A DNA stretch of 64,000 nt from Siphonodentalium dalli (GCA_032622095.1 CP136066.1:4487784-4551783), one strand, 5' to 3'. Positions 9,026 to 20,487 are shown, counted from the stretch's first letter. The notes: generated from the letters alone by a model not told the origin. Made by a program: numbers and translations.

Positions 9026-9253
9026 AGCGAAAGCCATTTCCCTCATAGTAAAGTCAAGGCGGCGCCAATGTGATGTTCAAATTAGTTATTTCCATTGAAT
9101 ACTAGATCTTTCGCACACGTGCTGTGAGAAACAGGTGTCCGTTGTGAGAATAAAATTCTCCTGCATTCATAAATGAGAGAATCGAAATTACAAATTTCGT
9201 CAGGTTTGACTATTAAAAGCAGGCGAAATTTGCGCGCGCACCATTTCAGCCGA

Positions 9254-9345
9254 CCCTCGATAGCTCAGTTGGTAGAGCGGAGGACTGTAGATGCTACGAC
9301 TTGTCAGCTATCCTTAGGTCACTGGTTCGAATCCGGTTCGAGGGA
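9254..9345 (+). tRNA. tRNA-Tyr(GTA)
   Basis: As 366-457; no change seen. Confidence 0.94.
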
Positions 9346-9631
9346 GTGGAGAAAATTTTTATACATATTTTTTTTATCTTTTGTTTGTTTTTATATTTCC
9401 AATAGACCACAATATGTCCGTTCTCCGCTTATATAATGAAGTGTGCGCTTGATGTTGAACCTGAACAAATTTCCAATAATCGAATATGGTCTTGACTGTC
9501 ATTTGATACCCAACATGCGCTAACTTCGAAAATGGCGCCCATTAACACTAAATATGCGCATGTAAAACCCGTAGCCGATGGTGACACCAAACTTGACCAT
9601 TTGGAAACATAAAAATGTTATAAAAATTAAT

Positions 9632-9704
9632 CGACCCCGACGAGACTCGAACTCGCAATGTTCTGATTCGAAGTCAGACGCCATATCCATTAGGCCACGA
9701 GGCC
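9632..9704 (-). tRNA. tRNA-Arg(TCG), variant
   Basis: G45>C plus A22>T, which turns the 13-22 pair into T-T. Confidence 0.83.
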
Positions 9705-9932
9705 AGCGAAAGCCGTTTCCCTCATAGTAAAGTCAAGGCGGCGCCAATGTGATGTTCAAATTAGTTATTTCCATTGAATACTAGATCTTTCGCACACGTG
9801 CTGTGAGAAACAGGTGTCCGTTGTGAGAATAAAATTCTCCTGCATTCATAAATGAGAGAATCGAAATTACAAATTTCGTCAGGTTTGACTATTAAAAGCA
9901 GGCGAAATTTGCGCGCGCACCATTTCAGCCGA

Positions 9933-10024
9933 CCCTCGATATCTCAGTTGGTAGAGCGGAGGACTGTAGATGCTACGACTTGTCAGCTATCCTTAGGTCA
10001 CTGGTTCGAATCCGGTTCGAGGGA
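9933..10024 (+). tRNA. tRNA-Tyr(GTA), G10>T variant
   Basis: G10>T as at 5180, but with the common AAAATTTTT 3' flank, so it is a recombinant of the two subfamilies. Confidence 0.8.
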
Positions 10025-10310
10025 GTGGAGAAAATTTTTATACATATTTTTTTTATCTTTTGTTTGTTTTTATATTTCCAATATACCACAATATGTCCGT
10101 TCTCCGCTTATATAATGAAGTGTGCGCTTGATGTTAAACCTGAACAAATTTCCAATAATCGAATATGGTCTTGACTGTCATTTGATACCCAACATGCGCT
10201 AACTTCGAAAATGGCGCCCATTAACACTAAATATGCGCATGTAAAACCCGTAGCCGATGGTGACACCAAACTTGACCATTTGGAAACATAAAAATGTTAT
10301 AAAAATTAAT

Positions 10311-10383
10311 CGACCCCGACGAGACTCGAACTCGCAATCTTCTGATTCGAAGTCAGACGCCTTATCCATTAGGCCACGAGGCC
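10311..10383 (-). tRNA. tRNA-Arg(TCG)
   Basis: As 65-137; no change seen. Confidence 0.93.
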
Positions 10384-10611
10384 AGCGAAAGCCATTTCCC
10401 TCATAGTAAAGTCAAGGCGGCGTCAATGTGATGTTCAAATTAGTTATTTCCATTGAATACTAGATCTTTCGCACACGTGCTGTGAGAAACAGGTGTCCGT
10501 TGTGAGAATAAAATTCTCCTGCATTCATAAATGAGAGAATCGAAATTACAAATTTCGTCAGGTTTGACTATTAAAAGCAGGCGAAATTTGCGCGCGCACC
10601 ATTTCAGCCGA

Positions 10612-10703
10612 CCCTCGATAGCTCAGTTGGTAGAGCGGAGGACTGTAGATGCTACGACTTGTCAGCTATCCTTAGGTCACTGGTTCGAATCCGGTTCGAG
10701 GGA
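10612..10703 (+). tRNA. tRNA-Tyr(GTA)
   Basis: As 366-457; no change seen. Confidence 0.94.
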
Positions 10704-10989
10704 GTGGAGAAAATTTTTATACATATTTTTTTTATCTTTTGTTTGTTTTTATATTTCCAATAGACCACAATATGTCCGTTCTCCGCTTATATAATGAAGT
10801 GTGCGCTTGATGTTGAACCTGAACAAATTTCCAATAATCGAATATGGTCTTGACTGTCATTTGATACCCAACATGCGCTAACTTCGAAAATGGCGCCCAT
10901 TAACACTAAATATGCGCATGTAAAACCCGTAGCCGATGGTGACACCAAACTTGACCATTTGGAAACATAAAAATGTTATAAAAATTAAT

Positions 10990-11062
10990 CGACCCCGACG
11001 AGACTCGAACTCGCAATCTTCTGATTCGAAGTCAGACGCCTTATCCATTAGGCCACGAGGCC
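10990..11062 (-). tRNA. tRNA-Arg(TCG)
   Basis: As 65-137; no change seen. Confidence 0.93.
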
Positions 11063-11290
11063 AGCGAAAGCCATTTCCCTCATAGTAAAGTCAAGGCGGC
11101 GCCAATGTGATGTTCAAATTAGTTATTTCCATTGAATACTAGATCTTTCGCACACGTGCTGTGAGAAACAGGTGTCCGTTGTGAGAATAAAATTCTCCTG
11201 CATTCATAAATGAGAGAATCGAAATTACAAATTTCGTCAGGTTTGACTATTAAAAGCAGGCGAAATTTGCGCGCGCACCATTTCAGCCGA

Positions 11291-11382
11291 CCCTCGATAG
11301 CTCAGTTGGTAGAGCGGAGGACTGTAGATGCTACGACTTGTCAGCTATCCTTAGGTTACTGGTTCGAATCCGGTTCGAGGGA
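11291..11382 (+). tRNA. tRNA-Tyr(GTA), C48>T
   Basis: C48>T at the end of the variable loop, which alters the usual 15-48 tertiary pair. Confidence 0.88.
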
Positions 11383-11668
11383 GTGGAGAAAATTTTTATA
11401 CATATTTTTTTTATCTTTTGTTTGTTTTTATATTTCCAATAGACCACAATATGTCCGTTCTCCGCTTATATAATGAAGTGTGCGCTTGATGTTGAACCTG
11501 AACAAATTTCCAATAATCGAATATGGTCTTGACTGTCATTTGATACCCAACATGCGCTAACTTCGAAAATGGCGCCCATTAACACTAAATATGCGCATGT
11601 AAAACCCGTAGCCGATGGTGACACCAAACTTGACCATTTGGAAACATAAAAATGTTATAAAAATTAAT

Positions 11669-11741
11669 CGACCCCGACGAGACTCGAACTCGCAATCTTC
11701 TGATTCGAAGTCAGACGCCTTATCCATTAGGCCACGAGGCC
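11669..11741 (-). tRNA. tRNA-Arg(TCG)
   Basis: As 65-137; no change seen. Confidence 0.93.
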
Positions 11742-11969
11742 AGCGAAAGCCATTTCCCTCATAGTAAAGTCAAGGCGGCGCCAATGTGATGTTCAAATTA
11801 GTTATTTCCATTGAATACTATATCTTTCGCACACGTGCTGTGAGAAACAGGTGTCCGTTGTGAGAATAAAATTCTCCTGCATTCATAAATGAGAGAATCG
11901 AAATTACAAATTTCGTCAGGTTTGACTATTAAAAGCAGGCGAAATTTGCGCGCGCACCATTTCAGCCGA

Positions 11970-12061
11970 CCCTCGATAGCTCAGTTGGTAGAGCGGAGGA
12001 CTGTAGATGCTACGACTTGTCAGCTATCCTTAGGTCACTGGTTCGAATCCGGTTCGAGGGA
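11970..12061 (+). tRNA. tRNA-Tyr(GTA)
   Basis: Gene as 366-457. The first T-run is broken (AAAATATTTATA), so termination would rely on the downstream T8 run. Confidence 0.93.
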
Positions 12062-12347
12062 GTGGAGAAAATATTTATACATATTTTTTTTATCTTTTGT
12101 TTGTTTTTATATTTCCAATATACCACAATATGTCCGTTCTCCGCTTATATAATGAAGTGTGCGCTTGATGTTAAACCTGAACAAATTTCCAATAATCGAA
12201 TATGGTCTTGACTGTCATTTGATACCCAACATGCGCTAACTTCGAAAATGGCGCCCATTAACACTAAATATGCGCATGTAAAACCCGTAGCCGATGGTGA
12301 CACCAAACTTGACCATTTGGAAACATAAAAATGTTATAAAAATTAAT

Positions 12348-12420
12348 CGACCCCGACGAGACTCGAACTCGCAATCTTCTGATTCGAAGTCAGACGCCTT
12401 ATCCATTAGGCAACGAGGCC
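12348..12420 (-). tRNA. tRNA-Arg(TCG), G9>T variant
   Basis: Same G9>T as 7595-7667, seven units away. Confidence 0.86.
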
Positions 12421-12648
12421 AGCGAAAGCCATTTCCCTCATAGTAAAGTCAAGGCGGCGTCAATGTGATGTTCAAATTAGTTATTTCCATTGAATACTAG
12501 ATCTTTCGCACACGTGCTGTGAGAAACAGGTGTCCGTTGTGAGAATAAAATTCTCCTGCATTCATAAATGAGAGAATCGAAATTACAAATTTCGTCAGGT
12601 TTGACTATTAAAAGCAGGCGAAATTTGCGCGCGCACCATTTCAGCCGA

Positions 12649-12740
12649 CCCTCGATAGCTCAGTTGGTAGAGCGGAGGACTGTAGATGCTACGACTTGTC
12701 AGCTATCCTTAGGTCACTGGTTCGAATCCGGTTCGAGGGA
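12649..12740 (+). tRNA. tRNA-Tyr(GTA)
   Basis: As 366-457; no change seen. Confidence 0.94.
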
Positions 12741-13026
12741 GTGGAGAAAATTTTTATACATATTTTTTTTATCTTTTGTTTGTTTTTATATTTCCAATAG
12801 ACCACAATATGTCCGTTCTCCGCTTATATAATGAAGTGTGCGCTTGATGTTGAACCTGAACAAATTTCCAATAATCGAATATGGTCTTGACTGTCATTTG
12901 ATACCCAACATGCGCTAACTTCGAAAATGGCGCCCATTAACACTAAATATGCGCATGTAAAACCCGTAGCCGATGGTGACACCAAACTTGACCATTTGGA
13001 AACATAAAAATGTTATAAAAATTAAT

Positions 13027-13099
13027 CGACCCCGACGAGACTCGAACTCGCAATCTTCTGATTCGAAGTCAGACGCCTTATCCATTAGGCCACGAGGCC
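13027..13099 (-). tRNA. tRNA-Arg(TCG)
   Basis: As 65-137; no change seen. Confidence 0.93.
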
Positions 13100-13327
13100 A
13101 GCGAAAGCCATTTCCCTCATAGTAAAGTCAAGGCGGCGTCAATGTGATGTTCAAATTAGTTATTTCCATTGAATACTAGATCTTTCGCACACGTGCTGTG
13201 AGAAACAGGTGTCCGTTGTGAGAATAAAATTCTCCTGCATTCATAAATGAGAGAATCGAAATTACAAATTTCGTCAGGTTTGACTATTAAAAGCAGGCGA
13301 AATTTGCGCGCGCACCATTTCAGCCGA

Positions 13328-13419
13328 CCCTCGATAGCTCAGTTGGTAGAGCGGAGGACTGTAGATGCTACGACTTGTCAGCTATCCTTAGGTCACTGGT
13401 TCGAATCCGGTTCGAGGGA
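13328..13419 (+). tRNA. tRNA-Tyr(GTA)
   Basis: As 366-457; no change seen. Confidence 0.94.
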
Positions 13420-13705
13420 GTGGAGAAAATTTTTATACATATTTTTTTTATCTTTTGTTTGTTTTTATATTTCCAATAGACCACAATATGTCCGTTCTCC
13501 GCTTATATAATGAAGTGTGCGCTTGATGTTGAACCTGAACAAATTTCCAATAATCGAATATGGTCTTGACTGTCATTTGATACCCAACATGCGCTAACTT
13601 CGAAAATGGCGCCCATTAACACTAAATATGCGCATGTAAAACCCGTAGCCGATGGTGACACCAAACTTGACCATTTGGAAACATAAAAATGTTATAAAAA
13701 TTAAT

Positions 13706-13778
13706 CGACCCCGACGAGACTCGAACTCGCAATGTTCTGATTCGAAGTCAGACGCCTTATCCATTAGGCCACGAGGCC
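13706..13778 (-). tRNA. tRNA-Arg(TCG)
   Basis: G45>C form, linked to the next G10>T Tyr. Confidence 0.92.
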
Positions 13779-14006
13779 AGCGAAAGCCGTTTCCCTCATA
13801 GTAAAGTCAAGGCGGCGCCAATGTGATGTTCAAATTAGTTATTTCCATTGAATACTAGATCTTTCGCACACGTGCTGTGAGAAACAGGTGTCCGTTGTGA
13901 GAATAAAATTCTCCTGCATTCATAAATGAGAGAATCGAAATTACAAATTTCGTCAGGTTTGACTATTAAAAGCAGGCGAAATTTGCGCGCGCACCATTTC
14001 AGCCGA

Positions 14007-14098
14007 CCCTCGATATCTCAGTTGGTAGAGCGGAGGACTGTAGATGCTACGACTTGTCAGCTATCCTTAGGTCACTGGTTCGAATCTGGTTCGAGGGA
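14007..14098 (+). tRNA. tRNA-Tyr(GTA), G10>T variant
   Basis: G10>T plus C62>T in the T stem (a G-T wobble). AACATTTTT flank. Confidence 0.78.
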
Positions 14099-14384
14099 GT
14101 GGAGAACATTTTTATACATATTTTTTTTATCTTTTGTTTGTTTTTATATTTCCAATATACCACAATATGTCCGTTCTCCGCTTATATAATGAAGTGTGGG
14201 CTTGATGTTAAACCTGAACAAATTTCCAATAATCGAATATGGTCTTGACTGTCATTTGATACCCAACATGCGCTAACTTCGAAAATGGCGCCCATTAACA
14301 CTAAATATGCGCATGTAAAACCCGTAGCCGATGGTGACACCAAACTTGACCATTTGGAAACATAAAAATGTTATAAAAATTAAT

Positions 14385-14457
14385 CGACCCCGACGAGACT
14401 CGAACTCGCAATCTTCTGATTCGAAGTCAGACGCCTTATCCATTAGGCCACGAGGCC
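14385..14457 (-). tRNA. tRNA-Arg(TCG)
   Basis: As 65-137; no change seen. Confidence 0.93.
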
Positions 14458-14685
14458 AGCGAAAGCCATTTCCCTCATAGTAAAGTCAAGGCGGCGTCAA
14501 TGTGATGTTCAAATTAGTTATTTCCATTGAATACTAGATCTTTCGCACACGTGCTGTGAGAAACAGGTGTCCGTTGTGAGAATAAAATTCTCCTGCATTC
14601 ATAAATGAGAGAATCGAAATTACAAATTTCGTCAGGTTTGACTATTAAAAGCAGGCGAAATTTGCGCGCGCACCATTTCAGCCGA

Positions 14686-14777
14686 CCCTCGATAGCTCAG
14701 TTGGTAGAGCGGAGGACTGTAGATGCTACGACTTGTCAGCTATCCTTAGGTCACTGGTTCGAATCCGGTTCGAGGGA
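14686..14777 (+). tRNA. tRNA-Tyr(GTA)
   Basis: As 366-457; no change seen. Confidence 0.94.
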
Positions 14778-15063
14778 GTGGAGAAAATTTTTATACATAT
14801 TTTTTTTATCTTTTGTTTGTTTTTATATTTCCAATAGACCACAATATGTCCGTTCTCCGCTTATATAATGAAGTGTGCGCTTGATGTTGAACCTGAACAA
14901 ATTTCCAATAATCGAATATGGTCTTGACTGTCATTTGATACCCAACATGCGCTAACTTCGAAAATGGCGCCCATTAACACTAAATATGCGCATGTAAAAC
15001 CCGTAGCCGATGGTGACACCAAACTTGACCATTTGGAAACATAAAAATGTTATAAAAATTAAT

Positions 15064-15136
15064 CGACCCCGACGAGACTCGAACTCGCAATCTTCTGATT
15101 CGAAGTCAGACGCCTTATCCATTAGGCCACGAGGCC
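15064..15136 (-). tRNA. tRNA-Arg(TCG)
   Basis: As 65-137; no change seen. The spacer that follows has the ACGCGT form of the E-box. Confidence 0.93.
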
Positions 15137-15364
15137 AGCGAAAGCCATTACCCTCATAGTAAAGTCAAGGCGGCGTCAATGTGATGTTCAAATTAGTTAT
15201 TTCCATTGAATACTAGATCTTTCGCACGCGTGCTGTGAGAAACAGGTGTCCGTTGTGAGAATAAAATTCTCCTGCATTCATAAATGAGAGAATCGAAATT
15301 ACAAATTTCGTCAGGTTTGACTATTAAAAGCAGGCGAAATTTGCGCGCGCACCATTTCAGCCGA

Positions 15365-15456
15365 CCCTCGATAGCTCAGTTGGTAGAGCGGAGGACTGTA
15401 GATGCTACGACTTGTCAGCTATCCTTAGGTCACTGGTTCGAATCCGGTTCGAGGGA
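15365..15456 (+). tRNA. tRNA-Tyr(GTA)
   Basis: As 366-457; no change seen. Confidence 0.94.
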
Positions 15457-15749
15457 GTGGAGAAAATTTTTATACATATTTTTTTTATCTTTTGTTTGTT
15501 TTTATATTTCCAATAGACCACAATATGTCCGTTCTCCGCTTATATAATGAAGTGTGCGCTTGATGTTGAACCTGAACAAATTTCCAATAATCGAATATGG
15601 TCTTGACTGTCATTTGATACCCAACATGCGCTAACTTCGAAAATGGCGCCCATTAACACTAAATATGCGCATGTAAAACCCGTAGCCGATGGTGACACCA
15701 AACTTGACCATTTGGAAACATAAAAATGTTATAAAAATTAATCGACCCC

Positions 15750-17779
15750 TATCTATTGATACTGGTAGACCCCCATATGTGGGTGTTATCACCAGGCGCA
15801 GTCAGTGCAAGTTAGTGGAGAATAGAGTGATAGGGTGACAAGTTTGTCAGTTAAAAGAATATGTACAGATAAAAGCATTTTAAAAACAAAGGTTGCTGTC
15901 AGGTTCATGGTTGTAGCTGATAAGCTCTCCTCCTGAACTGGTCAGGGTCAGAGAGCTTGATCAGATCAGGCGGGAGTTGGTTCCAGAGTATAGCAGTTGA
16001 TGGGAAGAATGAATGTCTAAAATAGTTTGGCCCAGTATGAATTCGACGATAAGTGTCAGCGTTGCTATATCTGCTGTGTCTGAGTGGTTTCTGAAGGTAA
16101 TCTGGGATTGTAATATCTACGTGATTATGGACTATTTTACTGAAGAGGGATAATTTTGAGATGGTTCTTCTGTCCTCAAGGGGTTTCAGTTCTAATTCTG
16201 TCCTCATTTTTGACAAACTTGAGAATCTTGAATAGTCATTAAAAATCCAACGGATGGCCCGATTTTGTACTCGTTCAATTTTAGTTATGTTTTCTGAGGT
16301 ATGAGGGGACCAAATTGCAGCGGCATACTCTAACTTTTGTCTAACCATGGCCTGATAGGCTGCTTTCTTGAGTGCTTTATTTTGTGTTTTGATATTCCTT
16401 TTTAAGAATCCCAGGGACTGATTTGCACTTAGAGTTGTTCGTTGTATGTGGGCATTAAATGAGAGATTGTTTGTGAAGTCGATTCCCAAATATCGCGCGT
16501 TATTGACATGATCAAGTATTTGGGAGTGTAGGATGTAGTCCCAAATTATGGGTTTTGCTTTGCGGCTGACTGTGAGGACTTGGCATTTTGAGGGGTTGAA
16601 GGCCATATCCCAATTTTGCTCCCATGTCTGTAGTTTGTTTAGGTCATTTTGTAATTGTTCGCAGTCTTTTGAGTTTGTTATTGTCATGTATAGTGCGGTG
16701 TCATCAGCAAATAAGCGTGTTTGAGCAGTTATGTGGTTTGGTAAATCATTGATGTACACCAGGAACATCAGGGGCCCTAGGACAGAGCCCTGGGGTACCC
16801 CAGATGTCACTGAGACTTCAGAGGAGGCATCCCCCTCCAGGACAACAACTTGGGTTCTGTTGTTGAGAAAGGCTCTGATCCAGTTTAATGTGGTTCCACC
16901 AATGCCGTAATGATCAAGTTTATAGAGCAATTTGCCATGGTTTACCTTGTCAAAGGCTTTACTGAAATCAAGCAAGATAAGATCAGTCTGCTGTCCTGCA
17001 GCAAGGCGTCTCAAAAGATCATCAGCTAGTTGCACGAGTTGTGTTTCACATGATTTTCTTTCCCTGAAGCCATGCTGCAGATCAGAGAGGATCTTATTCT
17101 TTTTTAGATGCTTCGTGATGTTGGATGCGATGATGTGCTCAGTTAGTTTGCAGATGATACAGGTGAGGGTGATCGGTCTATAATTTGCCGGGTTTGTTTT
17201 ATCACCCTTCTTGTATACAGGAACCACATTACCCTTTGTCCAGTCCTGTGGGAGGACACCTTCCTTCAAGGTCTTTTGAATAAGATTGGTAAGAAGGGGG
17301 GCAATTTCGTATCGGAGTTGTTTCAGAATAATTGGTTTAATATTGTCTGGCCCAGCTGCTTTATTTATTTTAAGATTTGATAGGAGTTTAAGGATTCCTT
17401 CCTCTGATACCTCTATGTTTTCCATGTTGGGATATCCAAAGTTGTTGGTGGTCACAAAGGTTTCACTGAAATGGCCCCTGATGGAGGCTAGGGAGAATTG
17501 TGACAGAGTGAGAGGGTTCCTGGGTGAGAAGACTGACTGAAATTGATTATTTAGGGTATTTGCTTTGTCTATATTGTTTGTTTGTATTTTACCTGCTGGG
17601 TCTTTTATGGGCCCAATGCTTCTCTGAGACTGTCGGGTATTCTTAATGAATGAGAACAGACTCTTAGTAATTGGTCGGTAGTTGTTGTTTTGAGAGTCGT
17701 CACGTGAGTTTTCATTGGCAACTTCAAGGATGGTGCTGAGGTGTTTGTCATATGCCAGCTTAATTTCTTTCTTAAGCTC
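15750..17779 (-). mobile_element. 5'-truncated non-LTR retrotransposon (LINE), copy 1
   Basis: The element is read on the - strand: a reverse transcriptase frame open from its 5' edge (17779), then about 155 bp of 3' untranslated sequence to 15750. There is no poly(A); it ends near ATCAATAGATAG. The N-terminal endonuclease and any ORF1 are missing. The protein motifs look like the Jockey/CR1 type of LINEs. Right edge uncertain by one base. Confidence 0.88.
15905..17779 (-). CDS. LINE ORF2 fragment: reverse transcriptase, copy 1
   Basis: A frame of about 624 codons is open right up to the insertion edge. No true start is present; the GTG at 17455 is internal, and the upstream in-frame sequence also reads as protein. 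In order it shows: an N-terminal linker, the finger region (KAAGPDNIKP), NYRPITLTC, HGFRERKS, the A motif LLDFSKAFDKVNH, the B motif SGVPQGSVLGPLMFLVYIND, the catalytic FADD (16700-16711), the D-like NPSKCQVL, the YLG motif, and a C-terminal region ending RAYQLQP. The catalytic aspartates are kept. The enzyme would copy the element's RNA at a nicked genomic target. Without the endonuclease domain it cannot act alone. Confidence 0.85.
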   Translation of the reverse strand, partial: ELKKEIKLAYDKHLSTILEVANENSRDDSQNNNYRPITKSLFSFIKNTRQSQRSIGPIKDPAGKIQTNNIDKANTLNNQFQSVFSPRNPLTLSQFSLASIRGHFSETFVTTNNFGYPNMENIEVSEEGILKLLSNLKINKAAGPDNIKPIILKQLRYEIAPLLTNLIQKTLKEGVLPQDWTKGNVVPVYKKGDKTNPANYRPITLTCIICKLTEHIIASNITKHLKKNKILSDLQHGFRERKSCETQLVQLADDLLRRLAAGQQTDLILLDFSKAFDKVNHGKLLYKLDHYGIGGTTLNWIRAFLNNRTQVVVLEGDASSEVSVTSGVPQGSVLGPLMFLVYINDLPNHITAQTRLFADDTALYMTITNSKDCEQLQNDLNKLQTWEQNWDMAFNPSKCQVLTVSRKAKPIIWDYILHSQILDHVNNARYLGIDFTNNLSFNAHIQRTTLSANQSLGFLKRNIKTQNKALKKAAYQAMVRQKLEYAAAIWSPHTSENITKIERVQNRAIRWIFNDYSRFSSLSKMRTELELKPLEDRRTISKLSLFSKIVHNHVDITIPDYLQKPLRHSRYSNADTYRRIHTGPNYFRHSFFPSTAILWNQLPPDLIKLSDPDQFRRRAYQLQP

Positions 17780-18073
17780 GACGAGACTCGAACTCGCAAT
17801 CTTCTGATTCGAAGTCAGACGCCTTATCCATTAGGCCACGAGGCCAGCGAAAGCCGTTTCCCTCATAGTAAAGTCAAGGCGGCGCCAATGTGATGTTCAA
17901 ATTAGTTATTTCCATTGAATACTAGATCTTTCGCACACGTGCTGTGAGAAACAGGTGTCCGTTGTGAGAATAAAATTCTCCTGCATTCATAAATGAGAGA
18001 ATCGAAATTACAAATTTCGTCAGGTTTGACTATTAAAAGCAGGCGAAATTTGCGCGCGCACCATTTCAGCCGA

Positions 18074-18165
18074 CCCTCGATATCTCAGTTGGTAGAGCGG
18101 AGGACTGTAGATGCTACGACTTGTCAGCTATCCTTAGGTCACTGGTTCGAATCCGGTTCGAGGGA
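18074..18165 (+). tRNA. tRNA-Tyr(GTA), G10>T variant
   Basis: G10>T as at 5180, with AACATTTTT flank. Confidence 0.8.
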
Positions 18166-18451
18166 GTGGAGAACATTTTTATACATATTTTTTTTATCTT
18201 TTGTTTGTTTTTATATTTCCAATATACCACAATATGTCCGTTCTCCGCTTATATAATGAAGTGTGCGCTTGATGTTAAACCTGAACAAATTTCCAATAAT
18301 CGAATATGGTCTTGACTGTCATTTGATACCCAACATGCGCTAACTTCGAAAATGGCGCCCATTAACACTAAATATGCGCATGTAAAACCCTTAGCCGATG
18401 GTGACACCAAACTTGACCATTTGGAAACATAAAAATGTTATAAAAATTAAT

Positions 18452-18524
18452 CGACCCCGACGAGACTCGAACTCGCAATCTTCTGATTCGAAGTCAGACG
18501 CCTTATCCATTAGGCCTCGAGGCC
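18452..18524 (-). tRNA. tRNA-Arg(TCG), T8>A variant
   Basis: T8, nearly universal and paired with A14 in the folded tRNA, is A. Copied at 23875. Confidence 0.78.
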
Positions 18525-18750
18525 AGGGAAAGCCATTTCCCTCATAGTAAAGTCAAGGCGGCGTCAATGTGATGTTCAAATTAGTTATTTCCATTGAATA
18601 CTAGATCTTTCGCACACGTGCTGTGAGAAACAGGTGTCCGTTGTGAGAATAAAATTCTCCTGCATTCATAAATGAGAGAATCGAAATTACAAATTTCGTC
18701 AGGTTTGACTATTAAAAGCAGGCGAAATTTGCGCGCACCATTTCAGCCGA

Positions 18751-18842
18751 CCCTCGATAGCTCAGTTGGTAGAGCGGAGGACTGTAGATGCTACGACTTG
18801 TCAGCTATCCTTAGGTCACTGGTTCGAATCCGGTTCGAGGGA
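18751..18842 (+). tRNA. tRNA-Tyr(GTA)
   Basis: Gene as 366-457. Two bases (one GC step) are missing from the GCGCGC run just upstream, and the second T-run is T7. Confidence 0.93.
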
Positions 18843-19128
18843 GTGGAGAAAATTTTTATACATAATTTTTTTATCTTTTGTTTGTTTTTATATTTCCAAT
18901 AGACCACAATATGTCCGTTCTCCGCTTATATAATGAAGTGTGCGCTTGATGTTGAACCTGAACAAATTTCCAATAATCGAATATGGTCTTGACTGTCATT
19001 TGATACCCAACATGCGCTAACTTCGAAAATGGCGCCCATTAACACTAAATATGCGCATGTAAAACCCGTAGCCGATGGTGACACCAAACTTGACCATTTG
19101 GAAACATAAAAATGTTATAAAAATTAAT

Positions 19129-19201
19129 CGACCCCGACGAGACTCGAACTCGCAATGTTCTGATTCGAAGTCAGACGCCTTATCCATTAGGCCACGAGGC
19201 C
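19129..19201 (-). tRNA. tRNA-Arg(TCG)
   Basis: G45>C form. Confidence 0.92.
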
Positions 19202-19429
19202 AGCGAAAGCCGTTTCCCTCATAGTAAAGTCAAGGCGGCGCCAATGTGATGTTCAAATTAGTTATTTCCATTGAATACTAGATCTTTCGCACACGTGCTG
19301 TGAGAAACAGGTGTCCGTTGTGAGAATAAAATTCTCCTGCATTCATAAATGAGAGAATCGAAATTACAAATTTCGTCAGGTTTGACTATTAAAAGCAGGC
19401 GAAATTTGCGCGCGCACCATTTCAGCCGA

Positions 19430-19521
19430 CCCTCGATATCTCAGTTGGTAGAGCGGAGGACTGTAGATGCTACGACTTGTCAGCTATCCTTAGGTCACTG
19501 GTTCGAATCCGGTTCGAGGGA
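19430..19521 (+). tRNA. tRNA-Tyr(GTA), G10>T variant
   Basis: G10>T as at 5180, with AACATTTTT flank. Confidence 0.8.
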
Positions 19522-19807
19522 GTGGAGAACATTTTTATACATATTTTTTTTATCTTTTGTTTGTTTTTATATTTCCAATATACCACAATATGTCCGTTCT
19601 CCGCTTATATAATGAAGTGTGCGCTTGATGTTAAACCTGAACAAATTTCCAATAATCGAATATGGTCTTGACTGTCATTTGATACCCAACATGCGCTAAC
19701 TTCGAAAATGGCGCCCATTAACACTAAATATGCGCATGTAAAACCCGTAGCCGATGGTGACACCAAACTTGACCATTTGGAAACATAAAAATGTTATAAA
19801 AATTAAT

Positions 19808-19880
19808 CGACCCCGACGAGACTCGAACTCGCAATCTTCTGATTCGAAGTCAGACGCCTTATCCATTAGGCCACGAGGCC
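19808..19880 (-). tRNA. tRNA-Arg(TCG)
   Basis: As 65-137; no change seen. Confidence 0.93.
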
Positions 19881-20108
19881 AGCGAAAGCCATTTCCCTCA
19901 TAGTAAAGTCAAGGCGGCGTCAATGTGATGTTCAAATTAGTTATTTCCATTGAATACTAGATCTTTCGCACACGTGCTGTGAGAAACAGGTGCCCGTTGT
20001 GAGAATAAAATTCTCCTGCATTCATAAATGAGAGAATCGAAATTACAAATTTCGTCAGGTTTGACTATTAAAAGCAGGCGAAATTTGCGCGCGCACCATT
20101 TCAGCCGA

Positions 20109-20201
20109 CCCTCGATAGCTCAGTTGGTAGACCGGAGGACTGTAGATGCTACGACTTGTCAGCTATCCTTAGGTCACTGGTTCGAATCAGGGTTCGAGGG
20201 A
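20109..20201 (+). pseudogene. tRNA-Tyr(GTA), damaged D and T stems
   Basis: G24>C breaks the 11-24 pair. In the T arm AATCCGG is AATCAGGG: one substitution and one inserted base, which spoils the T stem and B box. Copies of this allele sit at 27570 and 33003. Confidence 0.75.
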
Positions 20202-20487
20202 GTGGAGAAAATTTTTATACATATTTTTTTTATCTTTTGTTTGTTTTTATATTTCCAATAGACCACAATATGTCCGTTCTCCGCTTATATAATGAAGTGT
20301 GCGCTTGATGTTGAACCTGAACAAATTTCCAATAATCGAATATGGTCTTGACTGTCATTTGATACCCAACATGCGCTAACTTCGAAAATGGCGCCCATTA
20401 ACACTAAATATGCGCATGTAAAACCCGTAGCCGATGGTGACACCAAACTTGACCATTTGGAAACATAAAAATGTTATAAAAATTAAT

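Larger units (their letters stand above)
3562..15749. repeat. tRNA-Tyr/tRNA-Arg tandem array, block 2
   Basis: This block has about 18 units with a 679-bp spacing (one interval of 680 bp). From about 4.9 to 13.7 kb a 7-unit pattern is visible: G10>T Tyr units at 5180, 9933 and 14007, and the GATCTT>TATCTT spacer marker followed by the tRNA-Arg G9>T marker at 7136/7595 and 11889/12348. Confidence 0.95.
15743..17845 (-). pseudogene. tRNA-Arg(TCG) split by LINE insertion
   Basis: The last seven bases of the gene (15743-15749) are separated by 2,030 bp from the other 66 (17780-17845). No target duplication is obvious. The LINE lies in the same orientation as the tRNA, with its 3' end toward the tRNA 3' end. 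Confidence 0.92.

Noticed and set aside
16932-17540. + strand frames opposite the LINE reverse transcriptase (and their copies at 22355-22963)
   Set aside because: Antisense shadows of the reverse transcriptase frame.
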